Of a stretch of DNA of 64,000 nt, positions 17,099 through 26,029 are shown piece after piece (position 1 is the first letter of the stretch; every line of letters begins with the position of its first letter). The translations under genes were made by a program, and so were the position numbers. The notes beneath the pieces are model-generated. The model saw only the letters and a list, made by a program, of their open reading frames with translations, had not been told where the DNA came from and made no database searches. The DNA is from Pseudomonadota bacterium (GTDB taxonomy: Bacteria > Pseudomonadota > Gammaproteobacteria > Steroidobacterales > Steroidobacteraceae), in NCBI GenBank assembly GCA_023433705.1, contig JAEYUC010000027.1, positions 16,536 to 80,535 of the forward strand, given 5' to 3'.

Positions 17099-18490
17099 AT
17101 GGCCGACATCCTGCTCGATCGCAGAACGCTGTTGCTCGGAATCGCCTCCGCCACCGCCATGCGCGCCGGATCGGCCGCGGCAACCCCGCAACTCGAATCC
17201 AGCCCGCTCGGGGCGCAGCTCGCGGCGCTCGCCCGATACTGCGGGGTGTACCGTATTTCTGCCGACCACAACGTTGGCATCGATCGCTTCATCACCGACA
17301 GTGGCACGGCCGTACTGTTGTTTTGCGATCATCGCACCGGAGACGTGCGCAGCCTGATCGCCGATTCTGCCGGTGGGTTTTCCATCCGGCGCGGGTTCGA
17401 TCCGGCTTCAGCTCCCGTGGGTTCAGCCCACTTCGAGGCAGACGATCAAAGCCAGGTCGTCGCCGTCACGCTACGCCTGGACGGTGGTCGAGAACAGACG
17501 GCGCCGAAATCCGCGGCACGGGACATCGAAGTTTCATTCGACCAGGGTGATGCGCGACTCGCCGGTACGCTCGTCGTTCCCGAGGGTCCGGGACCTCACC
17601 CTGCGATCGTCCTGTTGCACGGCTCAGGTCCCCTGACTCGCTACTCGTTCGGCCCCTATGCCCGCTTCTTCAATGGGCTGGGCTTGGCGGTGTTGATCTA
17701 CGACAAGCGCGGCAGCGGCGATTCCACGGGCTTGAGACTGGACGCATCGACAGGCCGGCCGGACATCGAACCACCCGGCTCTTATCCCGACGCGATTGCC
17801 GCGGATGCGATGGCGGCATTTCGCCTGCTGCAGTCCCGCCCCGAGATCGACGCAGGGCGGATCGGCCTGTGGGGATCCAGCGAAGGTGGCATGTTGTCCA
17901 CATACGTTGCCTCACAGGTGACAAAGGTCGCATTCGCCATCAACTCGTCAGGCTTCGTCGGCCCGCTGTGGCAGACGCTGCACTTCCAGGTTGAAGCGAA
18001 GTTGAAAGCCGGCGATGCGAGCGCGCAGGACATCGCCGATGCGCTCGCGTTCGACAAGCAGTGGATGGACGTGGCGCGTACCGGCTCCGGCTACGATCGG
18101 TTCGTGAAAGTTCGGGAAAGCGCGCTGCGCCGATTTCCTCCCTGGACCTTCTACGAGAACGCGGGCTTCACATCCCTCGAACAGATGACGTGGGCATGGA
18201 AGCACATTCTGTCATTCGACTCGTCGTCGGCCCTGCGACGGGTGCAATGCCCCGTGCTGGGCATCTTCGGTGAGCGTGATGTGTACACCGATGCGATGTC
18301 GGCCTCTCGTGCGATGCTGCGATTACTGGGCGAAGGCGGCAATCGCGACGTCGCCGTTCGTGTGATACCGAACGCGGGTCATTCGCTGATGGAGTCGTCG
18401 CAGGAGAGGCGCATGGCGCCCGGCGTGTTTGCAACGCTTCGCGCATGGATTTCTGCGCGCGACAATATTCCTGGCCAGTCAATCCGATAG
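17099..18490 (+). CDS. Secreted alpha/beta hydrolase, dienelactone hydrolase-like
   Basis: Predicted exported hydrolase of 463 aa. The N-terminus has a Tat-like RR followed by a hydrophobic stretch (DRRTLLLGIASATAM). The C-terminal half is an alpha/beta-hydrolase with a HGSGPLTR oxyanion loop (about 182-189), nucleophile elbow GSSEGG (about 260), catalytic Asp in GERDVYT and His in NAGHSLM. The N-terminal 140 residues form a separate beta-rich region. The ATG at 17099 lies 26 nt after yicC. The longer in-frame ORF from 16082 only shadows yicC and is not a fusion. Its substrate is unknown. Confidence 0.8.
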   Translation: MADILLDRRTLLLGIASATAMRAGSAAATPQLESSPLGAQLAALARYCGVYRISADHNVGIDRFITDSGTAVLLFCDHRTGDVRSLIADSAGGFSIRRGFDPASAPVGSAHFEADDQSQVVAVTLRLDGGREQTAPKSAARDIEVSFDQGDARLAGTLVVPEGPGPHPAIVLLHGSGPLTRYSFGPYARFFNGLGLAVLIYDKRGSGDSTGLRLDASTGRPDIEPPGSYPDAIAADAMAAFRLLQSRPEIDAGRIGLWGSSEGGMLSTYVASQVTKVAFAINSSGFVGPLWQTLHFQVEAKLKAGDASAQDIADALAFDKQWMDVARTGSGYDRFVKVRESALRRFPPWTFYENAGFTSLEQMTWAWKHILSFDSSSALRRVQCPVLGIFGERDVYTDAMSASRAMLRLLGEGGNRDVAVRVIPNAGHSLMESSQERRMAPGVFATLRAWISARDNIPGQSIR

Positions 18491-18523
18491 TTTTGATCCA
18501 TGCGAGAAGGCGCAGATTTTCGA

Positions 18524-19153
18524 ATGAACGCGGGAGCCACTGCGAAGCGGGGTGCGCTGTACGTGATCGCCGCGCCTTCGGGCGCAGGCAAGACGAGTCT
18601 CGTGAAGGAAGTGCTCGAACGCGACCCTTCACTGCGAGTGTCGGTATCGCACACGACGCGAAAGCCGCGGCAGCACGAGGTCTCCGGTATTCACTACCAC
18701 TTCATCGGAGTCGATGAATTCAAGCGTCTGCGCGATGCGGGCGAGTTTCTCGAGCATGCGCAGGTCTTCGACAATTACTACGGAACCGGTCGCGCGCAGG
18801 TCGAGGCACTGCGCAATGCCGGCCATGACGTGATTCTCGAGATCGACTGGCAGGGCGCGCAACAGGTACGCAAGGCGCTGCCCGACTGCCATTCGATATT
18901 CATCCTGCCTCCGTCACGCGCGACACTCGAGAAACGCTTGCGTAACCGGATGACGGACAGCGAGGAAGTCATTCGGCGGCGGCTGAGAGACTCCATCGCC
19001 GACATGTCCCATTACGCGGAATTCGACAGCGTCATCGTGAATGACGACTTCGACAAGGCCGTGGGCCAGCTGTTACTGGTTCTGCGTGGCCATGATGGAT
19101 TCGGGGCCAACCGGCCGGAACTTGCGCCTCTGCTCGAAGAACTGCTGGCCTGA
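18524..19153 (+). CDS. gmk: Guanylate kinase
   Basis: Converts GMP to GDP with ATP. The P-loop APSGAGKTS, the HTTRKPRQHEVSG GMP-binding block and EIDWQGAQQV are all present. The ATG at 18524 gives 209 aa, close to the E. coli enzyme; an ATG at 18500 would add eight residues and has no ribosome site. It heads the gmk-rpoZ-spoT-ridA-recG series, consistent with co-regulation of guanine nucleotides, ppGpp and RNA polymerase. Confidence 0.95.
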   Translation: MNAGATAKRGALYVIAAPSGAGKTSLVKEVLERDPSLRVSVSHTTRKPRQHEVSGIHYHFIGVDEFKRLRDAGEFLEHAQVFDNYYGTGRAQVEALRNAGHDVILEIDWQGAQQVRKALPDCHSIFILPPSRATLEKRLRNRMTDSEEVIRRRLRDSIADMSHYAEFDSVIVNDDFDKAVGQLLLVLRGHDGFGANRPELAPLLEELLA

Positions 19154-19195
19154 CGCGAACTTGCGTGCGTCCGGGGCCTCGGCTCCGGTGTAAAA

Positions 19196-19228
19196 ACCGG
19201 GCAAAACCCGGTCAATTTCCAGTAGAAT
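19196..19228 (+). promoter_or_regulatory. Hairpin and -10-like element before rpoZ
   Basis: ACCGGG-CAAAA-CCCGGT (19196-19212) forms a 6-bp hairpin after gmk, and TAGAAT (19223-19228) follows. This could be a weak attenuator plus a dedicated rpoZ promoter. No clear -35 is seen at the right distance. Confidence 0.35.
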
Positions 19229-19264
19229 TTCCGCCCCCCGAAGCTCGGATGCCCGGAAAGACTC

Positions 19265-19564
19265 ATGGCCCGTATCACTGTCGAAGACTGCCTCCCGAAC
19301 GTCGATAACATTTTCCAGCTCGTGCTGCTGGCCGCGCAGCGCGCGCGCCGCCTCGCCAATGGCGCCGAGCCCACCGTCCCCTGGGAGAACGACAAGCCGA
19401 CCGTGGTCGCACTGCGCGAGATTGCCGAGGGCAACATCACGCCCGAGATGCTGCGTGAGCCCGAGCCGCCGCCGCCGGAAGCCCCGCTGCCCGACGCCGA
19501 CAATCAATCCCTGTTCCGTGCGCCGCAATTCGGCCTGCAAGGCGATCGTGACGTACAGGAATAA
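19265..19564 (+). CDS. rpoZ: RNA polymerase omega subunit
   Basis: Small subunit that supports assembly of beta' and forms part of a ppGpp site. The 99-aa product starts MARITVEDCL and keeps the AAQRARRLANG helix (about 24-34) and KPTVVALREIAEG. The acidic C-terminal tail is Pro/Glu-rich. It lies directly upstream of spoT, as in enterics. Confidence 0.96.
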   Translation: MARITVEDCLPNVDNIFQLVLLAAQRARRLANGAEPTVPWENDKPTVVALREIAEGNITPEMLREPEPPPPEAPLPDADNQSLFRAPQFGLQGDRDVQE

Positions 19565-19604
19565 ATCCACCGCCTGACCCTTCACAAAGGAGCGCTCGCG
19601 CGCC

Positions 19605-21788
19605 ATGGACTTAGCGTCGCCGCTCCTTCAACTTCTGCCAGGTGCCCGGCGATTGCCGGGCCTGCGCGACCTCATCAACAGCGCCGAGACGTACCTTCCG
19701 CCCGAGCAGGTGGAGCGCGTCCGCGCGGCCGCTGAATTCGGCGCCGAGGCGCACGAGGGACAGAAGCGGCTTTCCGGCGAGCCGTACATCGCGCATCCGC
19801 TCGCCGCCGCGCAGATCCTCGCGGATTTGCACATGGATCCCGACACGATCATCGCGGCGATCCTGCACGACGTCATCGAAGACACGCCGATCTCGAAGGA
19901 AGAGCTTTCGGAAAAGTTCGGCACGGCGGTCGCCGAGATCGTCGACGGCGTGACGAAACTCGACCAGATCCAGTTCAAGTCGCGCGCCGAGGCGCAGGCG
20001 GAGTCGTTCCGCAAGATGGTGCTCGCGATGGTCCGCGACCTGCGCGTGATCCTCGTGAAGCTCGCGGACCGCACGCACAACATGCGCACGCTCGACGCGA
20101 TGGCGCCGGCGCGCCGGCGCGCGATAGCCAGGGAGACGCTGGATATCTACGCGCCGATCGCGGGGCGTCTCGGTCTCTACAACCTGAAGCTCGAGCTCGA
20201 GGACCTGGGGTTCAAGGCGGCTTTTCCGCACCGTTACAAGGTGCTCGAACGCGCGCTGAAGCGCGCTCGCGGCAATCAGAAGCAATTCCTCAACAAGATC
20301 GCGGACACGCTGAACGTCGCGCTCGCGAAGGCGGACCTCAAGGCCGACGTCTCCACGCGGGAAAAACACCTCTACAGCATCTACAGCAAGATGCTGCGCA
20401 AAGGTTCGCCGCTCTCCGAAATCGTCGACGTATTCGGTCTGCGCATCGTGGTCGACAAGGCGGACACCTGTTATCGCGCGCTCGGCGTCGTGCACGCGAC
20501 GTACAAGCCGATGCCCGGACGCTTCAAGGACTACATCGCGATCCCGCGCATCAACGGTTACCAGTCTCTGCACACGACGCTGTTCGGTCCGAACGGCATT
20601 CCGATCGAAGTGCAGATCCGCACCGAGGACATGCACCGCGTGGCCGAAGCGGGTGTCGCCGCCCACTGGAAATACAAGGTCAACGAGAGCGGCGGCGGCC
20701 AGGACGACCGCGCACGCGAGTGGCTCGCGAATCTCGTCGACATGCAGGAGGGCGGCAGCTCCGAGGACTTCCTCGAGAGCGTCAAGGTCGACCTCTTTCC
20801 CGACAAGGTGTACGTGTTCACGCCGAAGGGCGAGATCCTGCGCCTCCCGCGCGGCGCGACCGTCGTCGACTTCGCGTACGCCGTGCACACCGACGTCGGC
20901 AACCGCTGCGTGGCCGCCAAGGTAGACAGGCGTCTCACGCCGCTGCGCACGCCGCTGCGTAATGGCCAGACCGTCGAGATCATCACCGCCAAGGGCGCGA
21001 TGCCGAATCCGTCGTGGGTGAACTTCGTCGTGACGGCGAAGGCGCGCGCCGCGGTGCGCCACTACCTCAAGGGTCTGCGGCGCCAGGAAGCGATCGAGCT
21101 CGGCGCGCGACTGATCAACCAGGCGCTGGGCGAATTCAAACTGTCGCTCGAGGAAGTGTCGTCGGACACGCTCAATGCCGCCGTCGGCGAGCTCGGCATG
21201 CACGACGTCGACGAGTTGTACGAGAAGGTGGGCCTCGGCGAACGGCTCGCGCCGCTCGTGGCGCGCCGCCTGCTTCCGACCAAGGCCGCCGAGGAATCCT
21301 TCTCCGGCGCGCCCGCGCCGCTCGCGATCGCGGGCACCGAAGGCCTGCTCGTGTCCTATGCACGCTGCTGCTTCCCGATTCCCGACGACCCGATCTTCGC
21401 GTTCCTCTCCGCGGGCCGCGGTGTCGTGGTTCACCGCGAGAACTGCGTCAACGTCGAGGACTACCGCAAACATCCGGAGAACTGGTTGCCGGTCGCGTGG
21501 CAGGCCACGACCGACAAGATGTTCAGCTCGGAGATCCGCGTCGACGTCGCCAACAAGATGGGCGTGCTCGCCGCGGTGGCCGCGGCCATCTCTTCCGGCG
21601 ACACGAACATCGAGCGCGTCGCGGTCGAGGAAAAGGACGCCGATTCCTCGTCGCTCGTGTTCGAGCTGCGTGTTCGCAATCGCGAGCACCTGGCGAGGGT
21701 CGTGAAAGTCATCCGTCGCATGCCCGAAGTGCTCAAGGTCACGCGTACAATCGCGAGCCACGGCCGCGCCGATCGCTCGGCCGATTAG
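19605..21788 (+). CDS. spoT: Bifunctional (p)ppGpp synthetase/hydrolase
   Basis: Controls the stringent response by making and degrading (p)ppGpp. The 727 residues comprise an HD hydrolase domain (HPLAAAQILADL and ILHDVIEDTP, about 58-95), a synthetase domain (PGRFKDYIAIPRINGYQSLH, about 303-322), TGS (about 400-460), a helical/zinc-finger region and a C-terminal ACT domain. Both catalytic cores look intact, supporting a Rel/SpoT rather than a RelA assignment. AAAGGAG precedes the ATG by about 12 nt. Confidence 0.95.
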   Translation: MDLASPLLQLLPGARRLPGLRDLINSAETYLPPEQVERVRAAAEFGAEAHEGQKRLSGEPYIAHPLAAAQILADLHMDPDTIIAAILHDVIEDTPISKEELSEKFGTAVAEIVDGVTKLDQIQFKSRAEAQAESFRKMVLAMVRDLRVILVKLADRTHNMRTLDAMAPARRRAIARETLDIYAPIAGRLGLYNLKLELEDLGFKAAFPHRYKVLERALKRARGNQKQFLNKIADTLNVALAKADLKADVSTREKHLYSIYSKMLRKGSPLSEIVDVFGLRIVVDKADTCYRALGVVHATYKPMPGRFKDYIAIPRINGYQSLHTTLFGPNGIPIEVQIRTEDMHRVAEAGVAAHWKYKVNESGGGQDDRAREWLANLVDMQEGGSSEDFLESVKVDLFPDKVYVFTPKGEILRLPRGATVVDFAYAVHTDVGNRCVAAKVDRRLTPLRTPLRNGQTVEIITAKGAMPNPSWVNFVVTAKARAAVRHYLKGLRRQEAIELGARLINQALGEFKLSLEEVSSDTLNAAVGELGMHDVDELYEKVGLGERLAPLVARRLLPTKAAEESFSGAPAPLAIAGTEGLLVSYARCCFPIPDDPIFAFLSAGRGVVVHRENCVNVEDYRKHPENWLPVAWQATTDKMFSSEIRVDVANKMGVLAAVAAAISSGDTNIERVAVEEKDADSSSLVFELRVRNREHLARVVKVIRRMPEVLKVTRTIASHGRADRSAD

Positions 21789-21805
21789 CTTTCGAGGAGC
21801 TCACG

Positions 21806-22189
21806 ATGTCGATCAAGGCCATCCACACGGATCAGGCGCCCAAGGCCATTGGCCCCTATTCACAGGCAGTGCGCGCAGGCGACACGGTGTACATGGCGGG
21901 CCAGATTCCGCTCGATCCAGTCACCATGCGGATGGTCGAGGGCGACTTCGACGCCGAGGCGCGCCGCGTATTCGAGAACATCAAGGCGGTGATCGCCGCG
22001 TCCGGCGGCACCTTCGAGCAGGTCGTGAAGGTCACAATCTTCCTGACCGACTTCGCGAACTTCGCCAAGGTCAATGACCTCATGGCGCAGTACTTCAAGG
22101 AACCCTACCCGGCCCGCTCGACGGTGGCGGTCGCGGCGTTGCCGCGCAACGCACGCGTCGAGATCGAGTGCACGCTGCACCTGGGCTGA
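21806..22189 (+). CDS. ridA: RidA-family reactive enamine/imine deaminase
   Basis: Hydrolyses 2-aminoacrylate and related reactive intermediates from PLP enzymes. The 127-aa product has the family marks: AIGPYSQAV (about 14-22), the catalytic Arg in YPARSTVAVAALPRNARVEIE (Arg about 104) and the terminal Glu. GAGGAG lies 5 nt before the ATG. It occupies the place between spoT and recG that holds trmH in E. coli. Confidence 0.95.
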   Translation: MSIKAIHTDQAPKAIGPYSQAVRAGDTVYMAGQIPLDPVTMRMVEGDFDAEARRVFENIKAVIAASGGTFEQVVKVTIFLTDFANFAKVNDLMAQYFKEPYPARSTVAVAALPRNARVEIECTLHLG

Positions 22190-22205
22190 GCGTCTCCTAA
22201 CCACC

Positions 22206-24305
22206 GTGGCTACGCCCGCGCCACACGTCGTGCCCATCGAGCAGCGACCCGTGGCGTCGCTGCGCGGCGTGGGCCCGGCGCTCGCGGAAAAACTCGCGAA
22301 GCTCGGGGTCACGCAGGTGCAGGACCTGCTGTTCGTGTTGCCCTCGCGTTACGAGGACCGCACTCAGGTCAGCAACATCGGCGCGCTGCGCCACGGCATG
22401 CGCACGGTGGTCGAGGGCGAAGTCCAGCTCACCGAGGTTGCGTACCGGCGCCGGCGCCAGCTCCTGTGCCGCATTTCCGATGGCACCGGCTCGCTGACGC
22501 TGCGTTTCTTCTACTTCTCGGCCGCCCAGCAGGGCGGGCTCGCGCGCGGCACGCGCATCCGTTGCTACGGCGAAGTCCGGCGGGGGCCGCTGGGGCTCGA
22601 GATCGTGCACCCGGAGTACCGGCGCATCGGTCAGGAAGCCGCGCCGCTCGAGGAAGTCCTCACGCCTATCTACCCGACGACCGAAGGTGTGCCGCAGCCG
22701 CGACTGCGGTCGCTCATCGAGCTCGCATTGAAGGAGGCGGAACGGTCGGGCGTGCGCGACTGGATTCCGCAACGCATCCTGGAGCGGTTCAAGTTGCCGG
22801 GCTTGTTCGAGGCGCTGTCGATGCTGCACAAGCCGCCGCGCGACGTGCAGCTCGACGAGTTGCTGAGCGGCCGCCATCCCGCCCAGCGTCGGCTCGCCTT
22901 CGAGGAGTTGCTCGCGCACCAGCTATCGCTGCGGAAACTACGCCAGGAGATCCAGTCGGATCCCGCGGAGAGCCTGCGCGACGCGCAGGGACTCGAGCAT
23001 CGATTTCTGGCGTCGCTGCCGTTCGCGTTCACCGGTGCCCAGCAACGCGCACTTGCGGAAGTGGACGAGGATCTCGCCGCGGATCGCCCGATGGTGCGGC
23101 TGGTCCAGGGCGACGTCGGCTGCGGCAAGACGGTGGTCGCCGCCGCCGCGGCAGCGCGCGCGGTGGGTTCGGGTTTGCAGGCCGCGCTGATGGCGCCCAC
23201 CGAACTACTCGCCGAGCAGCACTTCCGGAATTTCGACCGCTGGTTCCGCCCGCTCGGCATCACCGTGGCGCTCGTCACCGGATCGCAGCCGGCGCGCACG
23301 CGCCGCAGCGCGCTCGAAGCAGCTGCGAGCGGCGAAGTGCCCATCGTCATCGGCACACACGCGCTGTTCCAGGAGTCCATGAACTTCGCGCGGCTCGGGC
23401 TCGTGATCGTGGACGAACAACATCGCTTCGGCGTGCATCAGCGCCTGAGCCTGCGCGACAAGGGCGCGCGCGACGGCAAGTTGCCGCATCAGCTCATCAT
23501 GACGGCGACGCCCATTCCGCGAACGCTCGCGATGACCGCGTATGCCGATCTCGACGTTTCCGTGATCGACGAACTGCCGCCGGGCCGCACTCCCGTGAAG
23601 ACCGTGGTGCTGCCCGAGACTCGGCGCGACGAAATCGTCCAGCGCATTCATCGGCAGGTGCTCGAGGGTCGACAGGCCTACTGGGTGTGCCCGCTCATCG
23701 AAGAATCCGAAGAGCTGCGCTACCAGGCCGCGGAGGAAACCGCGGCGGCGCTCGCGGCCGCGTTGCCCGAGGTGCGCGTCGGCCTCGTGCACGGACGCAT
23801 GCCGCCGAAGGAAAAGGAACGCGGCATGTACCAGTTCAAGGACGGCAAGATCGGATTGCTCGTCGCGACCACCGTCATCGAGGTCGGCGTGGACGTGCCG
23901 AACGCGACGCTCATGGTCATCGAAAACGCCGAGCGCATGGGCCTCGCGCAATTGCATCAGCTTCGCGGTCGCGTCGGCCGCGGCGCTCATGAGAGCGCCT
24001 GTGTACTTCTCTATGGTGGGAAATTGTCGGAGATGGGGCGCGCGCGACTCGCCGCGATCCGCGAGACGAATGATGGCTTCGAGATCGCGCGCCGCGACCT
24101 CGAATTGCGCGGACCCGGCGAGCTTCTGGGAACGCGTCAGACCGGCCTCGCGGAGATGCGCATCGCCGACCTGGTCCGTGACTCGGACATGCTGCCCGAC
24201 GTACAGGCGGCGGCGGAATCATTACTGAAACAGGATTCGGCTCATGTGGGTGCATTGATCCGCCGATGGGTCGGCGCCAATGCCCAATACGGCCGAGTCG
24301 GCTGA
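22206..24305 (+). CDS. recG: ATP-dependent DNA helicase RecG
   Basis: Remodels stalled replication forks and branched DNA. With the GTG at 22206 the protein is 699 aa, the normal length. It has an N-terminal wedge/OB domain (about 15-200), Walker A GDVGCGKT (about 302), DEQHRFG (about 402), ATPIPRTLA and the RecG C-terminal domain with LRGRVGRG. The in-frame extension upstream of the GTG is shadow sequence over ridA. No clear Shine-Dalgarno is visible. Confidence 0.94.
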   Translation: MATPAPHVVPIEQRPVASLRGVGPALAEKLAKLGVTQVQDLLFVLPSRYEDRTQVSNIGALRHGMRTVVEGEVQLTEVAYRRRRQLLCRISDGTGSLTLRFFYFSAAQQGGLARGTRIRCYGEVRRGPLGLEIVHPEYRRIGQEAAPLEEVLTPIYPTTEGVPQPRLRSLIELALKEAERSGVRDWIPQRILERFKLPGLFEALSMLHKPPRDVQLDELLSGRHPAQRRLAFEELLAHQLSLRKLRQEIQSDPAESLRDAQGLEHRFLASLPFAFTGAQQRALAEVDEDLAADRPMVRLVQGDVGCGKTVVAAAAAARAVGSGLQAALMAPTELLAEQHFRNFDRWFRPLGITVALVTGSQPARTRRSALEAAASGEVPIVIGTHALFQESMNFARLGLVIVDEQHRFGVHQRLSLRDKGARDGKLPHQLIMTATPIPRTLAMTAYADLDVSVIDELPPGRTPVKTVVLPETRRDEIVQRIHRQVLEGRQAYWVCPLIEESEELRYQAAEETAAALAAALPEVRVGLVHGRMPPKEKERGMYQFKDGKIGLLVATTVIEVGVDVPNATLMVIENAERMGLAQLHQLRGRVGRGAHESACVLLYGGKLSEMGRARLAAIRETNDGFEIARRDLELRGPGELLGTRQTGLAEMRIADLVRDSDMLPDVQAAAESLLKQDSAHVGALIRRWVGANAQYGRVG

Positions 24306-24318
24306 TGATTGAGCTCCA

Positions 24319-24337
24319 AATGCGAATCATTTACATT
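24319..24337 (+). promoter_or_regulatory. Fur-box-like operator upstream of TonB gene
   Basis: AATGCGAATCATTTACATT resembles the Fur consensus; the core TGCGAATCATTTACA matches 11 of 15 positions of the TGATAATCATTATCA 7-1-7 form. It lies 16 nt before the tonB start codon and after the recG stop, a position that would block transcription when iron is plentiful. Confidence 0.6.
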
Positions 24338-24353
24338 CGCTCTCTCAATCAAC

Positions 24354-25055
24354 ATGGCCGCCCGACTCATCAACGAGATGCCCGACGCGCAGGTTCACCG
24401 CGGTGAACCGCTGCCGGTCATGCTCCGCGACTTCGCCGCGTTGCGTCCGCAGCAGCCCGCGCGACGCAAGAAATTCGGAGGCCGCACCGGCTTCATCGTC
24501 GCGACCGTCGGCGTTCACGTCGTCGCCGCGGCCGCGTTGATCAGCGCGCGGCACGACATCCGCGGGGTCGTCGAGCCCGCGCCGATCGTCGCCTCGCTGA
24601 TCGAAGCGCCCACGACCGATGAAGCGCCGCCCGAATACACGCCGCCGATACCGGCCGTGACGTACGCGCTGCCATCGCCGCAGGAGCTCTCGTTCGAATC
24701 CGATGCCGTTTCGGTCGCGCCCGCCGCGACGGCGACCGCGATCACGAATCCGTCTCCGCAGACGGTCGCGCCGCCGGTGATCGACGATGTCGACTACCTG
24801 CGCGTCGCGCGCCCTGTCTACCCGAAGGAATCGCAGCGCCGCCGAGAACACGGCACCGTGATCCTGCGCGTGCTCATCGATGCGATGGGCCGCCCCGCGC
24901 AGATCCTGGTCGAGCGTTCCAGCGGCTACGAGCGTCTCGACGCGGCAGGCCGCGATGCCATCGCGAAGTCCCTGTTCCGTCCGCACGAAGTGAACGGCAT
25001 CGCGCAGCCCGCGCAGGTACTGATCCCGATCGAGTTCGCGCCCCGCGCGACCTGA
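24354..25055 (+). CDS. TonB-family energy transducer
   Basis: Periplasm-spanning protein coupling inner-membrane proton-motive force to TonB-dependent outer-membrane receptors. The 233-aa protein has an unusually long cytoplasmic N-terminus (about 45 residues), one transmembrane helix (about 46-63) and a Pro-rich linker (about 80-140). The C-terminal TonB domain follows (PVYPKESQRRREHGTVILRV, about 150-169, then GYERLDAAGRDAI). The ATG at 24354 was preferred to an upstream TTG because the latter would sit on top of the Fur-like box. No exbB/exbD is adjacent. Confidence 0.88.
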   Translation: MAARLINEMPDAQVHRGEPLPVMLRDFAALRPQQPARRKKFGGRTGFIVATVGVHVVAAAALISARHDIRGVVEPAPIVASLIEAPTTDEAPPEYTPPIPAVTYALPSPQELSFESDAVSVAPAATATAITNPSPQTVAPPVIDDVDYLRVARPVYPKESQRRREHGTVILRVLIDAMGRPAQILVERSSGYERLDAAGRDAIAKSLFRPHEVNGIAQPAQVLIPIEFAPRAT

Positions 25056-25084
25056 TTGCGCGACCGCGCGTATGATGCGCGCCA

Positions 25085-26029
25085 GTGTCACGTCCCCTCA
25101 CAGACCTGGACCTCACGCCGCAGCCCTCAGGGTTGCGGCTCGAGCTGCTTCGCTACAAGCGCCGCATCCGCGACCTCATCGAACTCGCGCGCCTGCACCG
25201 GCCCATCGGAATCTGGCTGCTGCTGTGGCCCGTGCTCTGGGCGTTGTGGATCGCGGGGCAATCGCATCCGACACCGAAAATTCTGGTCATCTTCGTGCTG
25301 GGCACCGTCGCGATGCGCTCGGCGGGCTGCGTGATCAACGATCTCGCGGATCGTGACTTCGATCCGTTCGTGAAGCGCACGCGCGACCGGCCGATCGCCT
25401 CGCGCCGGATCGCGCCCCACGAAGCCGTCATCTGGTTCCTGGTGCTGATCGGCATCGCGCTCGCGCTGGTGCTGCAGCTCGACTGGCCGACCATCCGGCT
25501 ATCTTTCGTCGGCGCGGTGCTCGCGGTGAGTTATCCGTTCTTCAAGCGGTTTTTTCCGCTGCCGCAGTTCTACCTGGGCGTGGCCTTCAGCTGGGGCGTG
25601 CCGATGGTTTTCATGGCCGAGCTCGGCCACATCCCGCGCGTGGCGTGGATCATCTTCTTCGCCGGCATCATCTGGGCGGCTATCTACGACACGATGTACG
25701 CGATGGTCGATCGCGAGGACGACCTGAAGATCGGCGTGAAGTCGAGCGCCATCGTGTTCGGCGACATGGACAAGCTGATCATCGCGATGCTGCAGGGACT
25801 GTTCCTGTTCGCGCTGTATCTCGCCGGCAAGAGCATGGAGTACGGCTACTGGTACCACGTGGGGCTCGCGGCCGCCGCGGTGTTCTTCCTCTACCAGCAG
25901 TACCTGATCCGCGACCGCAAGCCCGCGGAATGTTTCGCGGCCTTCCTGAACAACCACTACGTCGGGTTGTCGGTGTTCATCGGCATCCTGCTCGAATACG
26001 CGTTCAGGCTGCCTGCGCCGGCGGGATGA
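25085..26029 (+). CDS. ubiA: 4-hydroxybenzoate polyprenyltransferase
   Basis: Integral membrane prenyltransferase attaching the polyprenyl tail to 4-hydroxybenzoate in ubiquinone synthesis. The 314-aa protein has about eight transmembrane helices, the first Asp-rich motif NDLADRDFD (about 93-101) and the second in YDTMYAMVDREDD (about 200-212). The start is GTG, with TATGAT only 8 nt upstream (25071-25076), suggesting a leaderless or near-leaderless transcript. ubiC is not adjacent. The 3' end overlaps the convergent gene by 26 nt. Confidence 0.95.
   Translation: MSRPLTDLDLTPQPSGLRLELLRYKRRIRDLIELARLHRPIGIWLLLWPVLWALWIAGQSHPTPKILVIFVLGTVAMRSAGCVINDLADRDFDPFVKRTRDRPIASRRIAPHEAVIWFLVLIGIALALVLQLDWPTIRLSFVGAVLAVSYPFFKRFFPLPQFYLGVAFSWGVPMVFMAELGHIPRVAWIIFFAGIIWAAIYDTMYAMVDREDDLKIGVKSSAIVFGDMDKLIIAMLQGLFLFALYLAGKSMEYGYWYHVGLAAAAVFFLYQQYLIRDRKPAECFAAFLNNHYVGLSVFIGILLEYAFRLPAPAG

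Noticed and set aside
16082..18490. Apparent 802-aa fusion ending in a hydrolase
   Set aside because: The first 339 codons are an out-of-frame shadow of yicC; the hydrolase has its own ATG and signal at 17099.
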